A stretch of 64,000 nt of DNA from Sulfitobacter geojensis (GTDB taxonomy: Bacteria; Pseudomonadota; Alphaproteobacteria; Rhodobacterales; Rhodobacteraceae), in assembly GCF_000622325.1 (NCBI RefSeq), contig NZ_JASE01000005.1, positions 3,720,001 through 3,784,000 of the forward strand, given 5' to 3'. A program made the position numbers and the translations under genes. The notes under the pieces were generated by a model, which was not told where the DNA came from, ran no database searches, and saw only the letters and a program-made list of their open reading frames with translations. This document shows positions 1 to 9,959 of this stretch, piece after piece (within the stretch, counting starts at the first letter, position 1; each line of letters starts with the position of its first letter).

Positions 1-236
1 CATGGGGCGAAGCGACAGGCGCGACAGCGGCAGGGATCACCATGCTGGCAGACGCCTCATCCGAATTCACCAAAGCCATTGGTATGGATTTTGACGCGGC
101 CCCCGCCGGCCTGATCGCGCGGTCAAAACGCTATGCGATGTTGGTGGACGACGGCAAAGTGACGTTGCTGCAAGAGGAAGAGAGCCCCGGCGTATGTGAA
201 GTATCCGGCGGCGAAGGCCTGCTTGCCAGCATGTAA
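1..236 (+). CDS. Peroxiredoxin (Prx5-like), C-terminal part only
   Basis: The reading frame is open from base 3 at the left edge, so only about the last 77 residues are present and the start lies outside the window. The visible part has the Prx5-type thioredoxin-fold ending: a FTKAIGMDFD stretch, then RSKRYAMLVDDGKV, then ESPGVCEVSGGEGLL. That pattern matches the C-terminal third of thiol peroxidases that reduce H2O2 and alkyl hydroperoxides in the cytoplasm. The peroxidatic cysteine would be in the missing N-terminal part. A terminator hairpin follows directly. The family assignment is by recognition of the segment, so subfamily and reductant partner are not settled. Confidence 0.8.
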   Translation, partial: WGEATGATAAGITMLADASSEFTKAIGMDFDAAPAGLIARSKRYAMLVDDGKVTLLQEEESPGVCEVSGGEGLLASM

Positions 237-244
237 TTTGTGAG

Positions 245-276
245 ACGGGGCGCGATTTATTGCGCCCCGTTTCTTT
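245..276 (+). terminator. Rho-independent terminator after the peroxiredoxin gene
   Basis: A perfect 9-bp stem (ACGGGGCGC at 245-253 and GCGCCCCGT at 262-270) with an 8-nt loop is followed by a T-rich tract at 271-276. It lies between two convergent genes and has its U-tract on the plus strand. Confidence 0.65.
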
Positions 277-280
277 AACC

Positions 281-1147
281 TTAGCTCGACGCCTGGATCA
301 TCGTCCGTGTCGGGAATGGAATATCCACACCACCGGCATCCAGCGCTTCTTTGACCTGCCTGGTCATGTCCGCGCGAAACGCGAAATACTCGCTGGCATT
401 GCACCAGACCCGCACCAGAAAATCGACCGAACTGTCGCCAAGGTTTGTCACCTGAATAAACGGTTCGGGGTCCGCATGGGCGCGCGCGTCGGCCATGATG
501 GTATCGCGGATGATGGTTTCCGCATCCTTCAGATTTGCCCCATAACCCACGCCGAACGTCCACTCCGCACGACGTTTGTCATTGGTGGAATAATTGGTGA
601 TCACATTGCCCCACACCTCGGAGTTGGGCACGATGACTTGAACGTTGCTCAAATCGGCAAGTTCGGTGAAATTCAGATTGATCTGTTTGACCGTCCCCAT
701 TTCATCGGCAACCTCAACAAAATCACCAATCTTGATAGGGCGGAACAGGATGAGCATCACGCCCGCCGCCACGTTCGACAGGGTGCCTTGCAGCGCCAGA
801 CCGATCGCCAGACCGGCGGCACCGATAACAGCCACCACCGACGTGGTTTGAACACCGAAAGTGTTAAGCACAAACAAGAGCGTAAAGCCCAACACCACGT
901 AGCGCACGATAGAGGCCAGAAAGTCGAACAACATCTCGTCGAGATGTTTGTTTTTGCGGCCCAGACTGGACACGCGCCGTTGCAGCCATGCCGAAACAAT
1001 CCACCCCAGCAACAGGATCGCAATTGCACCCAGTAGCGAACCAGCAGCACTTGCAAGAAACTCCAGCGTCAGCAAATCGGACAGCGATTTACCTTGCCAG
1101 ATCTCGGTCGTCATCATTGATTCCATCGTATTCTCCACCTCTTCCAT
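281..1147 (-). CDS. mscS: Small-conductance mechanosensitive channel, MscS family
   Basis: This 288-aa inner-membrane protein is about the size of E. coli MscS (286 aa). Three hydrophobic segments (roughly residues 29-54, 71-98 and 103-128) precede a soluble domain. The third segment carries the Gly/Ala-rich pore-helix pattern GAAGLAIGLALQGTLSN followed by LFRPIKIGDFVEV, which joins the pore to the beta domain in this family. The channel releases solutes on hypo-osmotic shock. The start overlaps the stop of the pterin dehydratase gene by one base (TGATG), so the two are likely co-transcribed and coupled. An internal Met at residue 8 is an alternative start. Confidence 0.93.
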   Translation of the reverse strand: MEEVENTMESMMTTEIWQGKSLSDLLTLEFLASAAGSLLGAIAILLLGWIVSAWLQRRVSSLGRKNKHLDEMLFDFLASIVRYVVLGFTLLFVLNTFGVQTTSVVAVIGAAGLAIGLALQGTLSNVAAGVMLILFRPIKIGDFVEVADEMGTVKQINLNFTELADLSNVQVIVPNSEVWGNVITNYSTNDKRRAEWTFGVGYGANLKDAETIIRDTIMADARAHADPEPFIQVTNLGDSSVDFLVRVWCNASEYFAFRADMTRQVKEALDAGGVDIPFPTRTMIQASS

Positions 1148-1455
1148 CAGGATGCCCCCTCGCCGAATAGCCCGTCCATCTTGCGCGCGAGTTTGGCATC
1201 CAACGCGCTTAACCCGTCCACATCATGGGTGGTAAGCGTCACATTCACGGTCTTGTAAACATTGTCCCATTCCGGGTGATGGTCCCATTTTTCCGCCCAG
1301 ATCGCCGCTTGGGTCATCCAGCCGAAGGCCTCGACAAAATTGCCGAAGACAAAGGTTTTGCGGATCGCATCGCGCCCGTCGACCATCGCCCACCCGGTAT
1401 CAAACAGGGGCTTTAACACCGTATTGCGCGTCTCTTCACTTAGTTTTTCTGTCAT
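1147..1455 (-). CDS. phhB: 4a-hydroxytetrahydrobiopterin dehydratase (pterin-4a-carbinolamine dehydratase)
   Basis: At 102 aa this has the usual size of the family. It dehydrates 4a-hydroxytetrahydropterin to the quinonoid dihydropterin, recycling the cofactor of aromatic amino acid hydroxylases. The family's active-site block is visible as [15 protein letters not shown] near residues 57-71, including the His-His-Pro motif. The gene lies in a compact minus-strand group: its start overlaps the stop of the upstream N-acyltransferase gene by four bases and its stop overlaps the start of mscS by one. No phenylalanine hydroxylase gene is in the window, so the hydroxylase it serves is unknown. Confidence 0.92.
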   Translation of the reverse strand: MTEKLSEETRNTVLKPLFDTGWAMVDGRDAIRKTFVFGNFVEAFGWMTQAAIWAEKWDHHPEWDNVYKTVNVTLTTHDVDGLSALDAKLARKMDGLFGEGAS

Positions 1456-2639
1456 TCCTGCTCCTCAACGCGGGCACGTTTGAACGGCCCGTATTCTGTC
1501 AAAATCTCGATTTCCTGATCGACCGCATCGCGTTCGGCTTGCAAATAATCGCCAACCGCGCGCGCAAAGCCCTCATCACGCATCCAATGCAGTGACCACG
1601 TCGGCGTCGGTAGATAACCGCGGGCCAGCTTATGTTCGCCCTGCGCGCCCGCTTCGACGGTTGCCAGACCATTGGCAATCGCAATGTCGATCGCCTGATA
1701 GTAGCACAGTTCGAAATGCAAACAGGGGTGATGTTCGATACACCCCCAGTACCGCCCGTAAAGCGTATCCGCACCGATGAAGTTCAGCGCCCCTGCCACC
1801 CAACGCCCGTCCCGTTGTGCCAGGACAAGCGCCATATCATCACGCAAGGTTTCCTGCGCAATGTCGAAAAAGGCCCGCGTGAGGTAAGGTGTGCCCCACT
1901 TGCGCGCGCCGGTGTCCTGATAGAATTGCCAGAAGGCATCCCAATGTTCGGGTTGAATTTGATCGCCGGTAAACGTTTGTATTTGCCCGCCAAACCCTTG
2001 CGCTTGTGCGCGCTCCTTGCGGATGTTTTTGCGCTTGCGCGCATTCAGGCTGCTCAGGAAACCGTCAAAATCAGCGTAGTTGTTGTTGCGCCAGTGAAAC
2101 TGCTGGCCTTTGCGGATCATCAGCCCCATGTCCTGACCGCTCAGCGCCTCTTGCTCTGTGCAAAAGGTGATGTGGACGGAGGACAGGTTGTTGTTATCCG
2201 TTACCTGCACCGCCCCTTGGATCAACGCCTGTGTGCCGACGTCCTCGAAACCCGGTCGGGTCAGGAAACGGCGGCCCGTGGCCGGGGTATGGGGCACCGC
2301 GATTTGCAGCTTGGGATAATAGCTGCCGCCCGCCCGCTCCAGCGCATGGGCCCAGTTGTGGTCAAAGACATATTCACCCTGCGAATGCATCTTCGCATAA
2401 AGCGGTGCAACGGCAATCAACTGCCCCTCGATGAACGCGGCAAGGTGCTGTTGCTGCCAACCTGTGCCTTGCCCGACACTTTGACTTTCCTCAAGCGCGG
2501 ACAAGAACCGGTATGTAGTAAACGGATCATGCGGCGGACTGCCGTCGGCAGTCTCGGGACAAGCGCAGGCGTCCCAATCCGCTTGGCCGATTTCGGCGAT
2601 TCCGCCCATCAACCTGATCTCGATGCTTTGCGCACTCAT
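1452..2639 (-). CDS. GNAT-like N-acyltransferase of the COG3146/DUF482 type
   Basis: This 395-aa soluble protein resembles the FemAB-like GNAT proteins once labelled DUF482 or 'peptidogalycan biosynthesis protein'. Recognisable pieces are [16 protein letters not shown] near the N terminus, a basic [12 protein letters not shown] stretch in the middle, and the C-terminal block [17 protein letters not shown] with LHWM close behind. Such proteins are predicted to move acyl or aminoacyl groups, but I know of no settled substrate. It is the first gene of a short minus-strand operon with phhB and mscS (ATGA overlap with phhB). Function beyond 'acyltransferase fold' is inference. Confidence 0.82.
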   Translation of the reverse strand: MSAQSIEIRLMGGIAEIGQADWDACACPETADGSPPHDPFTTYRFLSALEESQSVGQGTGWQQQHLAAFIEGQLIAVAPLYAKMHSQGEYVFDHNWAHALERAGGSYYPKLQIAVPHTPATGRRFLTRPGFEDVGTQALIQGAVQVTDNNNLSSVHITFCTEQEALSGQDMGLMIRKGQQFHWRNNNYADFDGFLSSLNARKRKNIRKERAQAQGFGGQIQTFTGDQIQPEHWDAFWQFYQDTGARKWGTPYLTRAFFDIAQETLRDDMALVLAQRDGRWVAGALNFIGADTLYGRYWGCIEHHPCLHFELCYYQAIDIAIANGLATVEAGAQGEHKLARGYLPTPTWSLHWMRDEGFARAVGDYLQAERDAVDQEIEILTEYGPFKRARVEEQE

Positions 2640-2688
2640 TTGCTGCCCTCGTTGCTTGCCTCACTACTTGTGGCGATAGCAGGCTGTT

Positions 2689-3450
2689 TCAAGCGTCAAG
2701 CGCGGCCGCGTATCCCTCAAAGGTGATATTATCTGCCAGTTTACGCGCCTCAGCTTCTTGCGCGGCACTGCGTACGGTCCAACAACAGATCATCGCCCCT
2801 TGCGCCTTCAACGCGGCAACGCGAGGGGCTGACAAATCGCCAACTTCGTGACTGATAAAACAGGCCTGCGCGCGGTCGTAATCAGGGATGTCGCGCAAAT
2901 GATCACAGGTTGCACGCGACAGGGGCCAATCCGCATAACGATACGCACTGGTCACAATCCCGCGCGGCACCGCGGGCAGGAGTTCTGCCATCCTTGCCAC
3001 GGAATTCGGATTAAACGACATCACCGCCAATGGCCCTGCGTAAGTCGCAACGGCATCCGCTGTTGCCTGTTCAAGCGCACCGATGTTCGGCCCCATCGCG
3101 CCGTCCTGATCCTTGAGTTCGATCACCAAGGGTACCTGCCCTGCCACCAGCGCAAGCACTTCGGGCAAATCGGGAATGCCCTCATCCCCGCCTTTCAGCG
3201 GTATCTTCGCCAGATCATCCGCGCCCCGCAACCGTATCGGTCCCGTCTGATCCGTTAACCGGTCCAGCGCATAGTCATGAAACACCATCGCCGCATCATC
3301 GGCGCTGAGTTGCACATCAATTTCGATGCCATAGCCTGCGTCAATCGCGGCACGGATCGCCGCGCGGCTGTTTTCGGGCCGCCCCGCATTCACATCATGC
3401 AGCGCGCGATGCGCCAAAGGGATGTCATAAAACAAGCGCGAAAGGGTCAT
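2689..3450 (-). CDS. Glycerophosphodiester phosphodiesterase family protein
   Basis: A 253-aa GDPD-fold enzyme that would hydrolyse glycerophosphodiesters to glycerol-3-phosphate and an alcohol. The catalytic pattern is present: AHRALHD (His14), RPENS (Glu26), EIDVQL (Glu43, Asp45) and MVFHD (His58). No signal peptide is evident, so it probably acts in the cytoplasm, which suits lipid-headgroup turnover or use of imported diesters. The start overlaps the stop of the RidA gene in an ATGA junction, so the two are very likely translated together. The RidA-GDPD pairing is something I recall from related genomes, but it was not checked. Confidence 0.9.
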   Translation of the reverse strand: MTLSRLFYDIPLAHRALHDVNAGRPENSRAAIRAAIDAGYGIEIDVQLSADDAAMVFHDYALDRLTDQTGPIRLRGADDLAKIPLKGGDEGIPDLPEVLALVAGQVPLVIELKDQDGAMGPNIGALEQATADAVATYAGPLAVMSFNPNSVARMAELLPAVPRGIVTSAYRYADWPLSRATCDHLRDIPDYDRAQACFISHEVGDLSAPRVAALKAQGAMICCWTVRSAAQEAEARKLADNITFEGYAAALDA

Positions 3451-3905
3451 GCGATTTCAAAGATGCCTTCAATTTCAACAGCGACGCCCAGGGGCAGCGA
3501 AGGGGCTGAAACGGCCGACCGCGCATGGCGGCCCTTGTCGCCCAGCGCCTCGACTAGAAAATCGGAACAGCCGTTGATGACCTTGGGCTGATCGGTGAAT
3601 TCCTGTGTCGAATTCACAAACCCCGTCAATTTGACCACCCGCACCAGCCGTTCGATATCGCCGCCGCAGGCCGCCTTAAGCTGCGCCAGCAGGCTGATCG
3701 CACAGGTTTTAGCCGCCGCAGCGCCGTCTTCAACCGACATATCCGCGCCCAGTTTGCCGGTGATCAATCCGTCCGGCCCGTTCGAAATCTGGCCAGAAAC
3801 ATAGACGATGTTTCCAACCTGAACGAAAGGTACATAGTTCGCCGCGGGCGCAGGCGCGTCGGGCAGGATCACACCCAGTTCAGTCAGTCGGTTTGTGATG
3901 CTCAT
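3447..3905 (-). CDS. RidA family (YjgF/YER057c/UK114) protein
   Basis: This 152-aa protein belongs to the RidA superfamily, whose members deaminate reactive enamine/imine intermediates released by PLP enzymes. It shows YVSGQISNGPDG, then a Cys-containing block (AAKTCAISLLAQLKAACGGD) and the ending GRHARSAVSAPSLPLGVAVE. The Arg in RSAVS sits where the family's substrate-binding arginine normally lies. It is slightly longer than the archetypal 128-aa RidA, as in the group with a VNSTQEFTDQP segment, so substrate range may differ. It is the promoter-proximal gene of a two-gene unit with the downstream glycerophosphodiesterase. Confidence 0.9.
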   Translation of the reverse strand: MSITNRLTELGVILPDAPAPAANYVPFVQVGNIVYVSGQISNGPDGLITGKLGADMSVEDGAAAAKTCAISLLAQLKAACGGDIERLVRVVKLTGFVNSTQEFTDQPKVINGCSDFLVEALGDKGRHARSAVSAPSLPLGVAVEIEGIFEIA

Positions 3906-3968
3906 GGCGATGTCCTTTGCAAATCATGTTGCGCGGACGCTAGCGATGTTACGCGGAAACGAAAAGAC

Positions 3969-5279
3969 CTAGCTTTCGCGAAAAGCGCGGGCAAAATAGT
4001 CGGCCACGGGTTTCACCATATAGGCCATGGGCGAGTGTTCGCCGGTGCGGATAAACGCCTCGACCGGCATCCCGGGTAACAGGCGCACACCGGGGGGCAA
4101 CCGCCCCAACTCTTCGGCAGGCAGAACCATTTCAGCGCGGAAATACGCTTCGCCCCCCGCCTCATCCGCAATCGCATCCGCAGACAGCTGCGTAATCCGG
4201 CCCCAGACCTCGGGCGTCATCCGCTGATCCAGCGCGGAGAGACGCAGTTTGGTCTTTTGACCCAAGGCCACCTGATCAATATGCTTTGGCGACACGCGCA
4301 TGGCGACAATCAAGGGTCGGTCCTGCGGGATAAGATAGAGCAGCGGTTCAGCAGGACGTAGCACCGCACGCGCGGTGCGCAATGTCATACCATAAACAAT
4401 GCCCGACACCGGCGCACGGACTTTCGCTTGCGCAATCTCTTCGCGCAGCGCGCGCAGGTCGCGTTGGTACTGGCGGATCGGCGCATCCAGATCACGCGCT
4501 GTCGCAACGCCTTTTTCCAGATGGCGCGAGACCAAACGCCCCAGCTCCAGATCCGTCTCGATCAAACGTTGCCGTGCGGCCGCGCGATTGGCCGCAACTT
4601 CGCCAAGAGACCCGCGCAAGCTGGCCTGCTGGCGCTCCAGCGCGGTCACCGCACTGGCAGAGGTCAGTTTGCGCGCCCGCAGCGATTGCTGCGTGGCCAA
4701 CTCTTGCGCAATCAATTCCAGTTGCCGGATCAGCGCCATTTCCTGCGCGTCGATCCCACTAATCTGCGCCGTGATCTGCTGTTTTTGGTTTTCCAGTTTG
4801 GTGGTTTCGATGGCGATCGTGCGGCGGGTTGCCTGAAACAATTGTCGCTGTCCGTCCAGCAGGGACGCGAACGACGCATTGACCCTGCTTTGCTTGACAA
4901 GTGACGGATCAAACCTGACCGATCTCAGATCACTTTGCTCTGCTTTCAACCGGCTTTGGCGCGCCCGAAGTTCGAATAACTGCGCCTGTGTAAAATGCAG
5001 TTCCCTCTGTTGGCGGCGGGTGTCCAGTTCGATCAGCACCTCACCCTGCGCCACATATTGACCATTGCGCACATGTATGGCCCTTGCCACCCCGCCACCG
5101 GGATGCTGCACAATCTGGCGATTTCTTTCGACCTCGATCGTGCCCGTGGTGATAACGGCACCGGTGATGGTTGCCGTTGCAGCCCAGTAAAACAGCCCCG
5201 CGACCAGTACGACGATGGTAAGCAACCCGATCAGGATCTGGGATTTCGCCGACAGCGACTGCGCCCGATCCTTAGTCAT
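3969..5279 (-). CDS. HlyD-family periplasmic adaptor of a type I secretion system (PrtE/AprE type)
   Basis: The 436-aa product is a membrane-fusion protein. It has a short cytoplasmic N terminus, one membrane segment (about residues 16-36), a lipoyl/beta-barrel half beginning with NRQIVQHPGGGVARAIHV, a long coiled-coil hairpin (about residues 90-270), and the C-terminal HlyD block ending KPVADYFARAFRES. It would bridge the inner-membrane ABC exporter to a TolC-like outer-membrane channel, which is not in the window. The frame is open further upstream, but the ATG at 5277-5279 is chosen because it overlaps the stop of the ABC gene (ATGA) and starts just before the membrane segment. Confidence 0.92.
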   Translation of the reverse strand: MTKDRAQSLSAKSQILIGLLTIVVLVAGLFYWAATATITGAVITTGTIEVERNRQIVQHPGGGVARAIHVRNGQYVAQGEVLIELDTRRQQRELHFTQAQLFELRARQSRLKAEQSDLRSVRFDPSLVKQSRVNASFASLLDGQRQLFQATRRTIAIETTKLENQKQQITAQISGIDAQEMALIRQLELIAQELATQQSLRARKLTSASAVTALERQQASLRGSLGEVAANRAAARQRLIETDLELGRLVSRHLEKGVATARDLDAPIRQYQRDLRALREEIAQAKVRAPVSGIVYGMTLRTARAVLRPAEPLLYLIPQDRPLIVAMRVSPKHIDQVALGQKTKLRLSALDQRMTPEVWGRITQLSADAIADEAGGEAYFRAEMVLPAEELGRLPPGVRLLPGMPVEAFIRTGEHSPMAYMVKPVADYFARAFRES

Positions 5280-7009
5280 GCCATCCCAGCCGCTTTGCGG
5301 GGCCGCTGGATGTTTTGCACATTCTTGACCATGCCGGACAATACCTCGTCCTTTGGGCCAAAGGCCACGCGCACACCTTTGTCCAGCACCAACAGCATTT
5401 CGCATTCCTGTATCGCTGCGGGACGATGGGCCATAATCAGCACCGCACCGCCGCGCGCTTTGACCCCACGGATCGCTTCGTTCAAAGCTTGCGAACCCGC
5501 GTTATCCAGATTGGCATTGGGTTCATCCAGCACCAGCACGACCGGATTGTCATAAATTGCACGCGCCAGCGCGATGCGTTGCAACTGCCCCCCCGAAAGA
5601 CGCAAAAGCCCGCCTTTGACCACCGTGTCATAGCCTTGGGGCAGTTCGAGGATCATTTCATGGGCAGCGGCATGTTTCGCTGCCTCGACCACCTTGGCCT
5701 CATCGGGGGTCTGTGCCAGCCGCGCGATATTCTGGGCCACGGTGCCGTCAAAAAGCTGAATCCGCTGGGGTAGATATCCGATGTGACGGCCCAACCGCGC
5801 TGCACCATATTGGTCCAACGTGGCCCCATCCAGCCGGACGTCACCGCCGGCCGGACGCCAGACGCCGGTAAGGGCGCGGGCCAGACTGGATTTGCCGGTG
5901 CCTGACGGACCGACCACGCCCACGGCCTGCCCCGGCGTGATGTGGAAACTGACGGATTTGAGTACCGCCTTGCGCTCCCCCGGTGGCACGACGGTCAAGG
6001 CGTTGATCGTCAACCGCGCCTCAGGGTCGGGCAGGAGCAAACGTTTCTCTTCTACGGGAACCGCCGACAACAACCCTGCAAGGTGATGCCAACCCTCGAG
6101 CCCCTGTTGAACCACCGGCCACTGATGGACCAGCGTTTCGATGGGCGATAACGCGCGTCCCAAAAGGATCGATCCCGCCATCATACCACCCGCCGTCATC
6201 TGATTGCCAAGCACCAGCCATGCCCCCATGCCCAACATCGCGGATTGCAAAAACAGCCGCAGCGTGCGGGTCAGCGCCGAAAACCCGCTGCCGACATCAG
6301 AGGCGCGCATCTGTTCCGCCTGCGCGATGTCACGGTCCCGTTTCCAATGTGCAAAAGCAGCATCGCGCATGCCCATCGCCTCGATGGTTTCGGCTTCCGA
6401 AATTACCTGTTCCGCGATGGCATCAGCCTGTTGTGTAAACTGTCCCGCATCGGCCTGCGCGCGTTTGGTCAAGAGTTGATTGGCAATGGTGATCCCGACC
6501 AGCGTCGCGGCCCCGCCCACTGCCATCCACCCCAAATAGGGATGAAAAACAAAAATCGCGCCGAAAAAGATCAACGTCCACGGCAAATCGAAACCCGCGA
6601 TCACCACAGGTGCCGCCAGAAGCCGCTGCACGGCATCGAGGTGGGCAAATCCCGCACGCGCCTGCGCATCAGCGGTAACGGCTGATTTGCGCACCACCGC
6701 ATCAAAGACGCGGTCATCCAGATCGCGTTGAAACCGCATGCCGATCCGCGCCATAATTTTGGCCCGTATCGCGTCAAAAACGGCCATTGCGGCGAACAGC
6801 ACCACCACCAGCACTGACAGCCCTACCAGCGTTTCAATCGACCCCGACCCCAGCACACGGTCATAGACCTGAAGCATATACATCGGGCCGGTCAACATCA
6901 GCAGATTCGCAAACAGGCTGAACAGGCCGACAAACCACAACAAGCCGCGACTGCGCCGACGAATGGCGCGCAGTTCTTCATATCCGGCGTTGACCCGTTG
7001 CACGCCCAT
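5276..7009 (-). CDS. Type I secretion system ABC permease/ATPase (PrtD/AprD type)
   Basis: This 577-aa half-transporter has six predicted membrane helices in the first 300 residues and an ATPase domain after about residue 330. The ATPase shows Walker A (GPSGTGKSS), the signature LSGGQLQRIALARA and Walker B with catalytic Glu (VLVLDEPNANLD). There is no N-terminal C39 peptidase-like domain, so it fits the PrtD/AprD branch that exports proteases, lipases and RTX-like proteins with uncleaved C-terminal signals. It is coupled to the HlyD gene by a 4-nt overlap. No substrate gene is adjacent. The secreted DUF4214 protein at 39.6-41.7 kb and the Hint-domain protein at 25.6 kb are candidate cargoes by inference. 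Confidence 0.93.
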   Translation of the reverse strand: MGVQRVNAGYEELRAIRRRSRGLLWFVGLFSLFANLLMLTGPMYMLQVYDRVLGSGSIETLVGLSVLVVVLFAAMAVFDAIRAKIMARIGMRFQRDLDDRVFDAVVRKSAVTADAQARAGFAHLDAVQRLLAAPVVIAGFDLPWTLIFFGAIFVFHPYLGWMAVGGAATLVGITIANQLLTKRAQADAGQFTQQADAIAEQVISEAETIEAMGMRDAAFAHWKRDRDIAQAEQMRASDVGSGFSALTRTLRLFLQSAMLGMGAWLVLGNQMTAGGMMAGSILLGRALSPIETLVHQWPVVQQGLEGWHHLAGLLSAVPVEEKRLLLPDPEARLTINALTVVPPGERKAVLKSVSFHITPGQAVGVVGPSGTGKSSLARALTGVWRPAGGDVRLDGATLDQYGAARLGRHIGYLPQRIQLFDGTVAQNIARLAQTPDEAKVVEAAKHAAAHEMILELPQGYDTVVKGGLLRLSGGQLQRIALARAIYDNPVVLVLDEPNANLDNAGSQALNEAIRGVKARGGAVLIMAHRPAAIQECEMLLVLDKGVRVAFGPKDEVLSGMVKNVQNIQRPRKAAGMA

Positions 7010-7139
7010 GCGTTTCGCTGCTCCTAATTTCGATTCGCCACGCTGTTAGGGAGCGCAGTCCGAAGGGGCAGTAAAATCAGCTTTGGCTTAAGATAGCCTT
7101 TCGCTGGCCCGTCCCGAAGGCATCAGGACACACACAAGT

Positions 7140-9344
7140 TTAACGGTTTCCGCCGGTCGGTGACGGGCTTGACCCGCCAGACCCGCCGCCAAAGATGTCG
7201 CGCAAGACCTGATCAATAATCGTGCCCTCGTTGCGCTTGGGCGCCGGCGCGGATTCAGGCGGGGTTTCCCCCAAGCCACTGCGCGGGACAGGGGCCGACA
7301 TGGGCAAGGGATTGTGCGGCAAACCGGCATGAACGCGGATCATCGCCTCGCGCCAGATGTCTGTCGGCAACCCGCCACCGGTCACCCCCTTAAGCGGCGT
7401 GTTGTCATCATAGCCCATCCAGACGCCGGCAACATAATCGGCCGAAAACCCGATGAACCACGCGTCTTTCGCGGCCGAAGTCGTTCCGGTTTTGCCCGCC
7501 AGTTCGCGGCCTTCAAACTGCGCCCGCTTGCCGGTCCCTTCGGAAATTACCTTTTCCATCATATAGACCAGTTGCCGTGCGGCACTTTCCTGTATCACCC
7601 GTTCGCCGATACCGCCGCCGCGTCCCATTAACGGTTCCGCGTCGCCCGTCAGCGACAGTTCGACCAAGCCATAGGGCGTCACGGAAGACCCGCCATTCAG
7701 GATGCCGGCATAGGCGCCTGTCATCTCGGTCAGGGTGCTTTCGGATGCACCAAGCGCCAGCGCCGGCCCAGAGGCCAGATCGCTTTGGATGCCGAATTGG
7801 GTCGCAACTTCGCTGACCAGAACCCGCCCGACGCTTTCAGAAATCTTGACTGCGGGAATGTTCAACGACTGCTTAAGGGATTCAGTAAGCGTCACCATAC
7901 CTTTGAACGTATTGGTATAATTGCGCGGGCACCATTCGCCCGACCCCGGGATCGTCTGGCAATAGGGGGAATCGTCGATCAGGTCGTTGGGCGAATACCC
8001 CAGATCAAGGGCCGCCGCATATACGAAAGGTTTAAACGCAGATCCGGTCTGGCGCAGGGCCTGGGTCGCGCGGTTGAACACGCCCGACACCTTGGTTTTT
8101 CGCCCGCCGACCATGGCGCGCACCGCACCGTCCGCCGACATCACAACAATTGCCGCCTGCGCCTTTGATCCCTCACGCACCTTGTTATCAAAGACCCATT
8201 TCAGCCCCTCTTCAGCAGCTTTCTGAATACGCTGGTCCAAAGTGGTCTTGATCCGCATATCCGACGTCGTCGACCGCATGAAATCTGGAATTTCTGAAAT
8301 CATCCAATCCGCGAAATACCCGCCGACCTGCGCTTCCGCTTCGTCGGATAACTCCGCTGGATTGGCCTGCGCGGCATCTGCCTCCGCCTGTGTCAGATAC
8401 CCCTGATCGCGCATCAGGCGGATCACGGTTGCGGCACGGTTCTGGGACCGGTCAAGATTGTTGGTGGGCGACAAAGTCGTTGGCGCAGTCAGAAGCCCCG
8501 CCAGCATCGCGCTTTCAGCGGCACCCAGACCGGCGGCCGATTTGCTGAAAAACCGCTGTGCGGCGGCTTCGGCACCATAGGCACCGCCGCCCATGTAGGC
8601 ACGGTTGAGATAGATCGACAGAATATCGTCCTTGGAGTATTTTGCCTCCATCGCCATCGAAAACAGCGCTTCCTTTGCCTTGCGCTGGATCGAGTTGCGG
8701 CGGCACTCGGCCTCGTATTGTTTTTCCGTCATGCCGGTCGAGGGATCAAAGGGTTCGCCCAGACAGATCAGTTTCGCCACCTGCTGGGTGATCGTCGACC
8801 CCCCGTGCCCCGACAACGGTCCGCGCCCCTCCGACAGGTTGATACGTACGGCGGACGCGATGCCGCGCGGGCTGACCCCGAAGTGGCGGTAGAACCGTTT
8901 ATCCTCTGTCGCGATTACGGCGTTTTTCAGATGGGGGGAAACAGAATTGGCCGTGACAACACCGCCAAACTGGTCACCGCGGCGTGCAAACACAGCGCCA
9001 TTGCGGTCCAGCATCGTCACGGAGCCACTTGCACGCCCGTCCAGCAAAGCCTCCAGCGGGGGCAATGTGGTGTAAAGATAGCCGACCGCGACGGCCAAGG
9101 CGAGGACGACAACCGCTGTCAGCCGCCAGGTAATCTTCCAAATCAGACGCAGCACCCAAGAGAAAAGTGCCGTGATCAGCCCGATAATCCCACCACGTTT
9201 TGCCCGCTTGGGCGCGGCCTTGCGTCTGGTCGATGTGGATTTTTTCACCGGCTTTTTCACCGGTTTCTTGGCGGCCGCCTTTGGTTTGGAAGGATACCGC
9301 TTATCCGCCACCAAGGGGCGCTTGCGCTTTGGTCTGTCACTCAT
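7140..9344 (-). CDS. Penicillin-binding protein 1A family, bifunctional glycosyltransferase/transpeptidase
   Basis: A 734-aa class A PBP that polymerises glycan strands and crosslinks peptidoglycan. The N terminus is a very basic cytoplasmic tail of about 55 residues with a KKPV repeat, followed by one membrane segment. The GT51 domain has the catalytic stretch EDKRFYRHFG and GGSTITQQVAKLI. The transpeptidase domain has the serine motif GSAFKPF, the SxN motif (KQSLNIP) and KTG (AGKTGTTSAAKDAW). The C-terminal tail is Gly/Ser/Pro-rich. It is separated from glnK by a 254-bp divergent intergenic region. The basic tail may bind DNA or acidic lipids, but that is speculation. Confidence 0.94.
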   Translation of the reverse strand: MSDRPKRKRPLVADKRYPSKPKAAAKKPVKKPVKKSTSTRRKAAPKRAKRGGIIGLITALFSWVLRLIWKITWRLTAVVVLALAVAVGYLYTTLPPLEALLDGRASGSVTMLDRNGAVFARRGDQFGGVVTANSVSPHLKNAVIATEDKRFYRHFGVSPRGIASAVRINLSEGRGPLSGHGGSTITQQVAKLICLGEPFDPSTGMTEKQYEAECRRNSIQRKAKEALFSMAMEAKYSKDDILSIYLNRAYMGGGAYGAEAAAQRFFSKSAAGLGAAESAMLAGLLTAPTTLSPTNNLDRSQNRAATVIRLMRDQGYLTQAEADAAQANPAELSDEAEAQVGGYFADWMISEIPDFMRSTTSDMRIKTTLDQRIQKAAEEGLKWVFDNKVREGSKAQAAIVVMSADGAVRAMVGGRKTKVSGVFNRATQALRQTGSAFKPFVYAAALDLGYSPNDLIDDSPYCQTIPGSGEWCPRNYTNTFKGMVTLTESLKQSLNIPAVKISESVGRVLVSEVATQFGIQSDLASGPALALGASESTLTEMTGAYAGILNGGSSVTPYGLVELSLTGDAEPLMGRGGGIGERVIQESAARQLVYMMEKVISEGTGKRAQFEGRELAGKTGTTSAAKDAWFIGFSADYVAGVWMGYDDNTPLKGVTGGGLPTDIWREAMIRVHAGLPHNPLPMSAPVPRSGLGETPPESAPAPKRNEGTIIDQVLRDIFGGGSGGSSPSPTGGNR

Positions 9345-9937
<593 letters not shown>

Positions 9938-9959
9938 GCTCAAGAAGGGAAACGAAACG

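Noticed and set aside
5280..5405. Upstream extension of the HlyD-family gene
   Set aside because: It would overlap the ABC gene by 130 nt and adds a non-homologous segment; the ATGA-overlapping start is better.
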